Assembly (NCBI RefSeq): GCF_028554725.1
Contig: NC_071668.1
Coordinates: 19,876,001 to 19,940,000 of the forward strand
DNA from: Zeugodacus cucurbitae
Taxonomy: Eukaryota > Arthropoda > Insecta > Diptera > Tephritidae
Reading direction: 5' to 3'
Length of the DNA: 64,000 nt
This document shows positions 1-12,200 of this stretch, in pieces. The translations under genes and the position numbers were made by a program. The notes under the pieces were generated by a model that saw only the letters and a program-made list of their open reading frames with translations, had not been told where the DNA came from and ran no database searches. Within the stretch, counting starts at the first letter, position 1. Every line of letters starts with the position of its first letter.

Positions 1-2760
1 AAGATGGGCTGACAGATCACGAAGACCGCAGCAATTGTCAAGAGCAAGGTACCAGAGACACAATGGAAAATCTCTTGTGTGCTTGTCATGCAGTGTCAAG
101 GCAACGGCTTCACAGTACGATAATCTGGAAGAGAAATCGTTAGTGAAACCACATAACCTTTTGAAAATCGCGTCAAGCGGAGGCAATCTAAAAGAAGACC
201 ACGTTACGGCACTCCATCTTGTATCGCAAAGGACCGAAACTGGTCTATGTGTGGCTTTCTAGCCTACATGATTAACCTATCTCAAGGTAGTAGGAAGTAT
301 GGTAGGTCATTCCATACAATTCGTTTTTTTGTTATTGGCTTCTTCGAGATGAAAGTTTTAACATAAAGTCATTACCACATTGCAAATGCCTAAGCATTTA
401 CAAGCTCACATTGTTTAGAATAGTCCGAAAATCACAAAGGTTTTCTCGAAGAATCTGCGACAAGATGAAGTCATACGAGGGTTAGAGATTTTGGCCACGT
501 TGGACAGGAGTTTTTGAAGTCAATGAAACCGCATTCTCGATGCTAAGGTAGGTCTAATGCGGACTATTAAATCTATGGAACCGGAACTGTAACAGATTCA
601 AACGAGACCAGACACTTTTCTAAAAACTGAGGATTTTTATGCCGTATCATCATTAAACAAAAATAACGCTTTGGAAGGCAATCGTAATGGATCACAGTAC
701 CTTTGAGTTCGCATCAGTAGAAATTTCGTCTTTAGGAACTTCTCCGAGCATAAAATGTTGAAAAACATATATCAATTTCTTGTGCTATGCATTAGGTTTA
801 GTTAAAAACTCCCATTTGGAAGCTTCGATCACTAACTATTTGTGGTTAGCATATGTATAACGGACAGTGTTTGAACAGATAACCTCGTAGACTATACTAA
901 ATCCATAGTATTTCTCCCTGAAATACTTGTAATCACTGGTGTATTAAATTAGCTGCTAAATAAATAAAATCGGAGCATCCGAGGTCGTACTAGGAACAAA
1001 ATTCTCTACAACGGACTTCTATACGAGCTATAAACAAGAATTCTATAAAAAAAATGATAAAAATCAGCAATATTCCGAAAAATCTTCCATAAAAAATTTT
1101 ATCTGTCTGGGGTGGTCACAAATGAATGAAAGTCGGCTAATGTTTTCAAAAAATAAACAAAAACACAGAAAATTATTTAGATCTGCTTTAGAAGATAATA
1201 CTACTATTCGGTATTTCTTTCCTCGAAAGAAGTATTTTAACACTTATTTCACCATCACGCCACCACCGTACGACTTTTGAGCTTAGCAAAACTTCTCTGC
1301 GCCATTATTCCGCAACAGTCAACCGACAATGAATATTACAACAACCACATAACCGAGTCGAGGCAACCAACATTGTTGCAAATAATGCCAAACAATGGCA
1401 AAACAACAAAATTAAAGACAACAACAACAATAGGAGCAACAACGAAACAGATGCCATAAAATCGCTGAAGAGAATAGAGCATAACATAGCATAGAGCATG
1501 GCATAGCTGTGCAGTGCAAAGCAAAGAGTGATCATAGTGCAAATATTGTTGCAAAATTATGTGCATGCAACATTTTACATTGCAAACAGATGCAGATGCG
1601 CCAACGCATTTCATTATTACACAACACGAAGCGAGCAGCTGTGCAGCAATGCTTCACTCTTGTAAGGGGGGTACAACCACCCACCTTTGGCATTTCAACG
1701 ACTTTTATCCCGACATGAAATGAAAGCTCACACGCCACGCCAACAGCAATGACTTTGGCATTGTGGCGCACAGGATGGCGATACTTACAGCGTCGAGCGA
1801 GTGTTGTGTTGCAAGAAGCATTGCAACACTTGAGCTGCCATCCTGCCTGCCTGTCTGTCTTCCTTCCTACAGCTTGCTGTTGTCAGTTTTATTGCTGTCG
1901 CGTATAAATCAGATTTTCGTTGTTTACCGAAAATCCATACACGACACACAGACGCACAACAAACCGGTGAGAGCTTGAGTAGAGCCGGGTTTCTGTTTAG
2001 CGTGGACTAAGCAGATGGCTAGGAAGACCGCCAACTTGACTGCAGCTCTCCCTCATTTGGTGCGTTTATTTTGCAAACACCGCTGATGGTGGCAATAATC
2101 ATCTAAACTTTGTTGTTGCTGCAACCGGGTATAAGCTCGCTGCTGCTGCTGATGGAGGCTGGCGGACGAAGGACATTTAGGCAATGCTGTTGACTGTAAC
2201 GTGAAGATGGCTTAGCATTGGATGGCGCACCGTTAACCGGTAACACATTAAAAATTTTATCTCATTAACTAAGGCGCGAGCTCGCGTTCACAAATGCGCT
2301 ATTGGCTTATCATTTGCATTCCGAGAAGAGCCGCGCTGGGTTTGGTGGAATTTTGAGGTATTTCGTGAGACATTGGTGACACGAAGTACGCCCGCTATAA
2401 ATTATCATTATAGCGCAAATGTAGCTTGTTGTTAATTAGATGCGTTGTGAAATAGACACTTGGAAGGCGTAATGAGATCGCGGAAAGGCACTTAAAATGC
2501 CGTATAAAATGAATTGGGTTGCAAGTCGTAAACCTTTCGTATAGCAATTGACCTCCGGGGCGTATGTGGGTAATAAAAATGTGGTATGCTCTTTTATGCG
2601 TTTTCGGGGTTTGTAATTTTGATGGAGAAGCAATGTCTTTATATGCGCGTCTTAAACTAATTAACATAAAATATTGTCATATAAACGCCACTTCTCAAAA
2701 TAGACGCCACTATTCCAGAGGAAAACTAGACTGGAAAATATTTATAGAAGCGAAAATATG
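1..2760. other. Non-coding stretch, no gene recognised
   Basis: Open frames here are short, overlap on both strands and lack splice signals or recognisable domains. 1-640 has scattered longer frames that look like a decayed coding element but match nothing I recognise. 1270-1770 is rich in CAA/ACA and CATAG simple sequence, which explains its overlapping frames. A possible promoter with a TATA box lies near 1900 and is listed separately. Confidence 0.6.
1895..1970 (+). promoter_or_regulatory. Candidate TATA promoter with short non-coding first exon
   Basis: A TATAAA-type box (GCGTATAAATCAG) sits at about 1900-1912. About 60 bases on, ACCG is followed by GTGAGAGC at about 1966, a good splice-donor consensus. 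This is the layout of a small untranslated first exon. It could serve capu, about 4.3 kb downstream on the same strand, or a gene beyond the window. Nothing in the sequence links it to a downstream acceptor, so this is inference. Confidence 0.25.
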
Positions 2761-2829
2761 AGCTTAGAACTTCGATTCAATATAAAAAAACCGTTTGATG
2801 CGCTGTTCCTAAATCGAACTCTCGTTAAG

Positions 2830-3395
2830 ACACTGAAAGTCTTCAACCAACGTCCTAGAACCACATATTGTCCAAGTCATATCATCCAATTCGGACCTAA
2901 AATATTCAGTTATCATTGAACGGTAGCTATTCCCATTCACAGTAACGTGCCGGTCTTGATTATTACGGCAGGGGTACGGCCCAATAACGCCGCCGGCCCA
3001 TAAACCCCATCTTATTAACGAAGCTATTCAGCAAGAAAAGAGCCTCACGCTGAAGATTATTTTTCGATGAAAATCCGGATCATTTTCAAGTTGTTACTCA
3101 GCCCAATTCACGAACATACGACGATTCAGTTCTTGCGTCAATTTGATATTGTAAGGATGTATTCCAAGATCTTTTCGCAAAATTCGCCACAACGTCATCA
3201 CAGAGATGCCCAAAGCTTAAGAACGATGTGGGAGAGACTGATTTGAGTCTTCCTCAATTGATGCGCTAGCGGCAGCAATATTTTCGACACTACGGGCACT
3301 TCTTTTCTCACTGGCACGGGAACTTTTGTGCTGTGTATTCAAATTTTCCACTAGACGCTCAATTGTTGATCTGACAGGACGACTATGAGACCACA
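2830..3395 (-). pseudogene. Decayed DDE transposase relic (Tc1/mariner-related superfamily)
   Basis: Reading the minus strand from about 3395 down, a broken frame gives an N-terminal helix-turn-helix part (LGISVMTLWRILRKDLGIHP, then KLTQELN) followed by a catalytic-core part (NDPDFHRKIIFS, WAGGVIGPY, QDRHVTVNG, SYRSMITEYF, ELDDM). It has several stops and frameshifts. The same family appears near 49.2 kb on the plus strand with matching words (WAGCVIGPY, QDRNVTVN, YRSMITQYFWPEL). This is an insect IS630/Tc1/mariner-type transposase known in many arthropod genomes. It is inactive here, and no terminal inverted repeats were located. Confidence 0.75.
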
Positions 3396-3419
3396 AATTG
3401 GACGTAGAGCTCTTAAACT

Positions 3420-5900
3420 AGAGACCACTGACTCCGCGGTTCGATATTCAATTTTAATAATTTCGACTCGTTGGATCGTATATCTTTACATGATAAAATG
3501 GCAAACCTTACTAAAGAGAAATGTCAAAAGAGCCGGAAAAATATGGCGTCATTTGTTCTGTCCATATCGGTCATAGAGGTCTTACGTCTGGACTAGAGTA
3601 ATTCTAATAGATTATTTGATCTGCATGCTCATTGAAGTTGTTGTTGGCTATATTTATTGTGACTTTATCGAATAATGTAAGAGATAACCAAATCAAAGAA
3701 ATGAAATACCACATAACCGATTTCATCCGTGGGTGAGTTCGTTTGGACCCATTTATAACAAACCACTTTTTCTTAATTCTTTATAAAATTAGATATGCAT
3801 TATTAAAGCTCTTACTATCTTTGGCAAATATACTATAGATTATAATATACAAGAGATTTTGACAAAAAAGCTTTTGATACCACAAAAAGGTACTTCGTAT
3901 CCCCATAATTCCTCCGACTGCACGATGAGAAACGTGATCGAAAGAGTGATCACGCCTTTACTTGATGAATACACAAGTCAAATTCATTTTTGTAGATAAT
4001 TGAATGCGGGAATTATCAAAATTAAGAACATACTAAAATATTATATAATAAATAACCGATTTATAAATAGAATCGAATTTTATATAGTATATAGTAGAGA
4101 TAAAAAAAATAAATGAAATAAAATAAAATATTAAGTTTTTTTTAATATCCCATAAAAATTAATACATATGTATGTATATATATACATATTTGAAAACAAA
4201 TATTTTAGGAAAACCTTTAAAATTTACTTAAAAGCTTCAGTAATTCATTAATTAACCTTTTTGCATTCAAAATTAGCTACATAATCAGAAAGTCGGACCA
4301 TGAATACCAATTTTAGTCAAAAGAGACACTGGCGCCACCTAGCGTTAAACTTTTTTAAAAACATTCTCTTATCAGTCAGCATATACATATTTCGAATATT
4401 AGGAAAAATCTGCTGACAAATCCGATTTTTGATAATAATTCTACTGTTGCGCCACTTAGCTATACAATTTTCGAAAATCAATTCTATCCTAGTCAATATA
4501 TTTTTCGAGTTTTAAATTAAATATCATGAACGTACCTTGATTTCACCACCTTCTAACCAGACAGTGATCTGAAAAAATAAAGAAAATTGAATTATGTTTC
4601 AAATAAACTTAATACAAACATAAGATAAGGAAATAATAATTAAATCTTATATTATAAAAACGGAAATATTTTGATCTTGAAAGTTCAAGCTCAAGGTCAA
4701 GCTACAATGTATAAAAGTTATTAATAAAAGAAAGCAATTTGTAAATATTCGAAAACAATTAATTTTCACAGCTCAATTTATCACAGACACATGCTAAGCA
4801 TTTACTTATTCACAAAACAATATTTTTATATATTTACTACAACTAACTATAGATTATTTCACACACTAGTGTAGTGTAAAATTTTGCGCTCAGTGCAAAC
4901 AAATGATCGAATTGTACTTATAAATTATCAGTCATATAAAGCAAATGCTAAACATACACTTAATATGCCTCACAAGACACTATACTAGACAGCGGTCATA
5001 TAAAGACCCTGTAGGAAATGAAAGTGGAGTGACCAGGTTGGACATTAGTATATTTCAAGCTAATTTTCATTAGATTAAATGCTGAATTTAACATTCCGAT
5101 GCTGGAATGGAATAAAAGTGAAGTCTCTAAGAATCGATTTTATACAGTGCCGAACTAGTGCGGAGCTTTATCTATTTTGACAGCGAAGCAGTAAAAGTAA
5201 ATTATAATTTTCGAGGTTAGAACATTAGCAATATATCTTTTTGGTAATAGACCGGAATGTTATGAAAGCTACTGAATATTTCTGATGATCATTTGCTATT
5301 TTTATCTTGTTTTCGATGGTTAGGCCGGTCTGGGGTTATCAAAATTTTGATATTTTAGAGCATAAGGGTCCTGATGGAAGCGTTCGGGTTCGTCACTTTT
5401 AGCTTAAAGTACACTTTAGACCCCTAAAAATATTAGTAAATTGCTAGAATAGTGAAAAAATTCTCTGTTGAATCATCTGCCATTACGCCAGATAGTTCCA
5501 GTCAATTCCGTTAGTACTTAAAGCGCTTTTTTCTTAAACTTTTTATTTTTTCTATTCGAACCACGAAGTAGAAACCAATTTATATCAAAATTCGGTTTCT
5601 CTTACCTTTCTTCCAGAATAAATTGTCAAAGTTAGTCCAAATTTGAGCGCTCTGGACTGATTTAACCCCGTAATTTATATTAAAATGTATGTTTCAGCAT
5701 TTTTTGCAAATTTTGTACAAGGTTTTAATGATACTCAACAATATAAAAACTGTACCACATTTGACGATATTGTTCTAGTCCAGTACTAGTGATATGTCAG
5801 CCTCGTTCCGCCTTTCCTACAGGACAACCACACAAAATCGCTTAATGCTCTATCTCTCTAATAACATCAGCTCTTATGCATACAAATATTAGTTACCAAA
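3420..5900. other. Non-coding stretch upstream of capu
   Basis: AT-rich sequence without a supportable gene. Two short similar pieces, GCGCCACCTAGCG near 4331 and GCGCCACTTAGCT near 4449, are the only repeated words noticed. Everything else reads as ordinary fly intergenic DNA. Confidence 0.6.
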
Positions 5901-6265
5901 AATAAATCAGTTTACTCGCAGACTTGCTGGCAGTGCTACGCTCAGCGCACAGCAGTCAACGGTTATCAGCTACAAGCCGGTGATTTGATAAGCATTTGAA
6001 ACATACTATTCAAGTGTTTGCCACTTAGAGACAACACCTTGAGACTCGAGTTGCACAATTGGTGCGTTGTGTGTCAACAAAATTGTTAGTTTTTCGCGAG
6101 TGTTTGACGCATGCAAATGCGAGGAGTGAACGCGAGCGAGAAAAGAATAACTAAATACAAAAAGAAATTGCGAGAAATGTGAAAAAATTAATGTGAAAAA
6201 TAAAGAATAAAAATAAGAATAAGATAAAAGAAAAAAGTGAAAAAAGTGTTCCAAAAATAATCAAA
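5900..6265 (+). promoter_or_regulatory. capu: capu 5' UTR and probable promoter
   Basis: The 240 bases before the capu start codon are G/A-rich and stop-rich, typical of a fly 5' UTR. Initiator-like TCAGCG and TCAACGG words occur at about 5942-5961, placing a likely transcription start some 300 bases before the ATG at 6266. No TATA box was seen at the expected distance. The ATG context is CAAAATG. Confidence 0.5.
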
Positions 6266-9200
6266 ATGCCTTTGACAAATGGTGAGGAATATCACCAAAA
6301 TGATGAGAACGTCGTGAAACTATTCAAAACACCAAATTTACAAGGCCTCTACGATGCATACGAAAGCGCCGATATGTTCGCTTACGACGATATAGACTAT
6401 GGCGCGAGCTTGGAACTACAACCAGCGAATGAACTAACTGTGTTGAACTTGAAAGACTGTGATTGGGAGCGTGAGCTGCACCTAGCGACACTGAGTCCGC
6501 CCATAATACAAGCGCGTAATCGTGGCAAAATACAGCTATCGGCCGGTTGGTGTCCTTTACTCGCCAAATTGGCGAGCATTGATGCGCAAGACTACACGAT
6601 CGATGTGCGGCCGCAAAGTCTGCGGTTGCACGGCGAAGAGTCAACAGGAAAGCTGATATTAAAACAGTTAGTCGAAAGTGTAGTTCTCGAAAGCAAAGCT
6701 AATGTGCTGCCTGTTGGGCATTATGGCAGCGAAGTGACAAAAAATTCTGGAAAATTAAATTTCAAGGTCATAAGAAGTTCAAGAGTTTCGCCCACTCTTT
6801 CTGAAGAATATAATTTTTCGATCTCAGCGCGAATATTCCAAAATTTCCTCACTCTCTACCATTATGATATACATTTGGCGGCACATATTGAACGCCCATT
6901 ACGTAGTCGAACCATATTGGCACAAAAGTTATCAGCCCACGTCCAACCTTGTACCGCCAGCAATAACAACGTGGGCGCGCCTGATAAATTGGTGTTGCCA
7001 CAATTGCACCCAGTGGCAGTAGCTTATTCATCGACTGAATTCGCAGCAAAATGTAAGTTTTACAATAAAAAAAAATAAAAAAAAAAAATAAAAAAAAAAT
7101 ATAAATTAAATTAATCACCCAAAACAACTTTATCGCGTAGTTTTGACAACTCACTTTGGTGCGACAGTTTAAGCGTCATATAAAATGACAACAATAACAA
7201 ATTCAATATCAATAATTATAATCAATCGATAAATTAAATGAAGTGTTATTGACTCATACTGCGGTATACTTATGGTCTCACAAACGCATACATACATACA
7301 TACTTAAGTAAATAGAAATGTAAACAATGGGTTTCAAGTGTTTGGTATCATATAGGCCTACGTCATCGCAGCGTTGGATCAGCCGTTCTTGTTTATTTAG
7401 AGTTATATTGTGTTTTCTCACAAGTATTGAACAAATAAATACAGAATTATTACCCAGTTACTTAAAAGAATTGTAAGAGAGCTTTAAATTTACTACAAAA
7501 AAACCCAAAAAAACGATAATTAAGACAACACTGCAAATTTATGAAAATATTTTAAAATGATCAGTCTAAAACTGTGTCTAATTTAGAGTTTTTTAATTAA
7601 AAAACTTCTTTTAAAATATTTATATATTTTTTAGAGTTTCAACAACCCTTATACTATATTCAAAAAATTATGTGACAGCTGAGTAAATTAATATCTAAAT
7701 TGACTCAATTTATTTAGTGTTCAAACATAATCAATTTAACCTAATTCCACATAATTTTATTTTGATTTCATTTTATTTATTTATAAGCAAACATTTTCCT
7801 TTCCGCATAGAAACATTCTATAGGATAGCGCATAGACTTTTAAATAAATTCTGTCAATAAATTATTAATTGAACAAATAGTTTATTATTCTATTGTAGAT
7901 AAATGTAGATCAATTAATGTTAACTGAAATTGTCCTCATTTCCTAATCAGAAGTCTTTTGATAAGAAAATGAAATGAGCGGCTTTTACATGTTTGACAGC
8001 AGACAATGAGGTATAAACCCGATTTGTTGGTTGACTATATTTTTGACATAAAACTTAAACAATCAGAGTCAGATCTTGTCATTAAACGTTAGAAGTGAAA
8101 AATTATTTTAAATTTATTTCTATATATCGTTAGGCAAACTCTTTCTTTCCTCCTCTCATATGGACATTCCTCAGGATAGCACATGGATCTTTAGATAAAT
8201 TGTATCAATTAAATACTAACTGAACAATTAGTTAATTACTGCATTGTTTATATATATATATATATATATATATAGATCAATTAAAGGTTAAAACTAAAAT
8301 CGCATTAATTTCCCAATAAGAAGTCTTTTGAGGTATTGTATAAGAATAGGGAGTTGGGTTTCACTCGGTAGGTAATAAGGTATAAACCCGGTATGTTGAT
8401 TGAGTACATTTCTGACAAGAAACATTTTTACATAAAAAGTCAAAAAGTCGGTGTCAAATCTTTATATAAATTGTTAGAGGTGACAAATTATTTTGCTTTC
8501 ATTTCTATACCAAAGGATAGCTCATGAGTTTTTAGATAAATTGTGTCAATTAAATACTAATTGAAAAATTAGTAAATTATCCTATTATAGGTAAATGTAG
8601 ATCAATTAACGAATGAAATTACTAAAATCGTTTCAATTTACCAATCAATAGTGAAGCATGATATAAGGAAATGTAGTTAGTGGCTTTCATTTTAGAAAAT
8701 GAGATATAAACCTGGTTGACTGGTTGAGTATAATTCTGACATGAAAAAAATTTAAAAACATTCAATTCGTCGGAGTCCGCATCTCGATATAAAATGTAGA
8801 AGGTGAAAAATAAAATTTGTCAAGAAATACCGTTGTATTTATTTATATCAACCATTAAAAGTAAACCCTCATACAGATTTGAATAGATATTAAAAGATAG
8901 TTTTCCGGCCAACAAAAAGGGACTACATCAGCAATTATTCCGTCTGAACTTTAAATTCCATAACCTTTGATGTGATGGTATGGTTTATGCTGGGGCCTTA
9001 ACTCCAAATATTATGAATGGGAGCAAGGAGATTATATTTGATGGTAGAAAAAAAAGAACATGAATTATATGAAGGTGTGGACAATTAAATTAATATATTG
9101 CAATTGATATTATTTGAAAAGTAAACTTTTCAAGATTATGGAGAATTTTTATTGAATGAAACTCGAACTTGAAACAACTACATTTGACCTTCCCTACTCA

Positions 9201-12200
9201 AAACAGCATAGTCCACAAAAAACTTCGAGTTAAGGCAGTCAATTTGTATGAAATTTAACAACTATTGCCAATTCAAGAGTTCCAGTTATGGTGACCTTCA
9301 AGTTAAGGAAGTCTGAGTTATGAAAAGAATTGGTATGAAATTTGGCTTCTAAACGCTATTGCCAACTCAAGAGTTCGAGTTATGGAGATCTTCGAGTTAT
9401 AGAAGTTCGAGTAATGGAAGTTCAACTGTATTTAGGACCTTATGCCTTGGGACTCTTATTTGAAATACATAAAAAAATTTCATAAAATTAATGAAATTGT
9501 ACGAATTTCTCATCTTTGTTTCACTATTACTTTAGTATCAGCTGCTTTAAGAGAACATATTCAATATTATTTAACAATTAAAAATTATCAACACATCATT
9601 ACAAGTACAAAAAAACTTAGTAACACTATTAAAATATACTTGAATACACAAACCCCAACAACAAAAATTTTGCCAGTCAAATGATAATAAATCAAGGAGG
9701 TAAACATTTCAGTAACCTTGTGAAGGCCAGGGTCTTAGAATTATTGTTGTTTGTCTTCAACAATATCAATCATTATTTATTTTCGCTTGTAAAATCTCGT
9801 ATCATTTTACTGACTACTAAAAAGGCAAAGCTCTTCTAATACATTATTATTACTAAGCAAACTGTTTTCCATACACAAGCAAACTGTAAATTTTAATCAA
9901 CTGATAAGATTGCTTAGTTTTTGTATTTTTTTTCTTTATATTATGGTTTGATGTGAGGTTAGTAAACCATACCAACTGAGCAGAGAGAATGTTTTTTTTT
10001 TATTTTTTAGCTCGATTTAACTAAATGTTCACAGAAAGTAAATTTAGTTTTCCTCGAACTGCATTACTGAACTTGAAGACCGAAGGAAAGGCTATTCAGA
10101 GTATACTCTATTATAACATGTTCACACAGGAGCTAATTGATCAATTAACCGGCCTCTGCTCGATTAAAACGCTGAATGAAGATCGATTTACCATACAAAA
10201 TAAAATCTACATTAATTTTTAGTTGAATTTTAATCGACTTGAAAATGAAATGCAACTCCGCGACAAAGACCGTTGTTCACGTTACACGACGATAGATGTC
10301 GCTACTGGAAATAAATAAAAAAAAATAGCATTCAGCTTATGAAATTTAGCAACTTCTTATGAAAAGCAAAACCAAAAATGTATAACAGCTGATCAAAATT
10401 TTAATTGATCCATCAATTTGGCTGTGTGAAAAGGCTATTACACTAACTATGATCTTTTCATTAATTAATTTCCATCTCCTTCGAGACTTTAAGAAATGTT
10501 GAACTTAGAATCTCTAACTTTACACTCGCAAGTGTATAAAATCACTACTGCGATTTCTAAAAACATGTTACTTAATTCTCTTCTAACTAATATATAACTT
10601 TAAATTTTAGTTTGAAAATTTTCTGTGTCTTTCTGTGTTCAAAATTTTATTTATAAATTTTTGTATCGCATTAGCTTTCATGCTTTGAATTTTTGTGTCA
10701 TAAAAAGAAAATATTTTTCTCTAATATTATTTAAAAAATATTTTTAAAAACAAATAAGAAATCCATAAAATCACAATTTTTATAACTGTTCAATGTGCGA
10801 GAGCGTCTATTTTGAGTTTATATATATACCGTTTAACAGCATGGTGGCGTTCTTACAAATGTTACACATGATCTATAGCTCCTACAAGATAAGTGAGTAA
10901 AAGCGGGAAAGAAGAAGCAGCAGAACGAAAAAATTTAAAGGAAATTAATATTTTAATACAAATTTTAATTTCTACTTCTTTTCATTTCCCCCCACAGGTC
11001 AAATGCTCATGAAATGGCTGATTTCATCGCTGCAACAATCGGGCAGTAATCTCAATGAACAAGACTTGAATAATCTAACAATACAGTATTGTAACAATCT
11101 AATCAATGTGGGTGTGTTGAAGCAGATCTCCGAGGAAACGGATATTAAAAACTTCAGTGTAAGTATTTAAATGAGAATAAGGCAAAACAAAAATTGAATT
11201 ATAGCATGCAAAAGACAACATTTAAAGACGAACTGTGTAGTAAACTTTAATGCATATTAATTACGGTTGAGTCTAACGAAAACTTCGAAGAGGAAGAGAA
11301 AAGAGATTGAGGTGAAGAGAAGGAGTGAAAAAAAAGAAAAAAACTCCAAAAACAAAGCGCCACCATCACTTCCTGCCACAAATTAAAAATTGATATTCCA
11401 ACGTTCAGTGACTTTTGCCACTGCACTTAGAAAACTTATGAGAAAAAAATAAAAACAAACACGAAAAACGGTACTTTTAAGAATTAAAAAACTTATCAAC
11501 TCCTTCAGCGTGAGTGAGCCATTGCGCTACAACAAATGCAAAAAATTAAAACAAAAAATAAAAATAAAAGAAAAATGGAAATCCTTTGCTCAAGCGAGAA
11601 TGCAACCAAACTTTTTGAGCGTACTTTGAAGTTGTCAAGGCGGCCGCACCAACGACCAGTCGTCCAACCGACCGACTTAGTTACTTGCCTTCAAGTGTTT
11701 TGCACTTCCTACAGCTTCGATTCCAGCTAAACTATGCGCACAACAGCAACAAGGTGTGGTCCATAGGCAATGGCTGAAATTGTTGGGAATTTAGGGTTAA
11801 TCAAAATTTGCTTCAAGTTAAGGAAAAATATTTAAGGTGCTAATCAAAGGACCCCTGAAATATTTTAAATTTCTCAAAAAAAAAAAGAATTTTTGATCGA
11901 AGATTGGTCGATTTTCTGAAAACCCATTTCTAATGGAAAGATATCACAAACTAGGAACCTGATTTTCAAGACATATAGTACTTTTTAAGCTAATAAACCA
12001 ATCTGGTTAGGTTAATGTCAGCTTTCCTAGTCTTCAGTATTTTGCTGGTTCGAATTATAAGTTCTTCCAGCGATCTTCTATCGTCAGATTCCTAGACTTA
12101 TAGATGTATGTGATGTGATTGGCGTTGAACCGTTTAGCCGGTTATAGCCGAATCGATGAGAGTGCGCCACTCGTTTCTTTCCTTCGCAGTTCGGCGCCAG

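Larger units (their letters stand above)
7053..10792. other. capu intron 1, repeat-bearing non-coding sequence
   Basis: AT-rich intron. It holds three diverged tandem copies of a roughly 340-base unit (7790-8820) and a two-copy imperfect repeat near 9225-9430, both listed separately. An open frame at 10025-10222 has no splice context and no recognisable domain, so I do not call it. AACAGCTGAT, the fly core-promoter E-box, occurs at 10384-10393 upstream of the candidate alternative exon. Confidence 0.6.

Noticed and set aside
1305..1771. Set of overlapping frames on both strands
   Set aside because: Caused by CAA/CATAG simple sequence; mutually exclusive and without domain content.
10025..10222. 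65-residue plus frame in capu intron 1
   Set aside because: No acceptor/donor in phase, no recognisable motif, AT-rich codons typical of chance frames.
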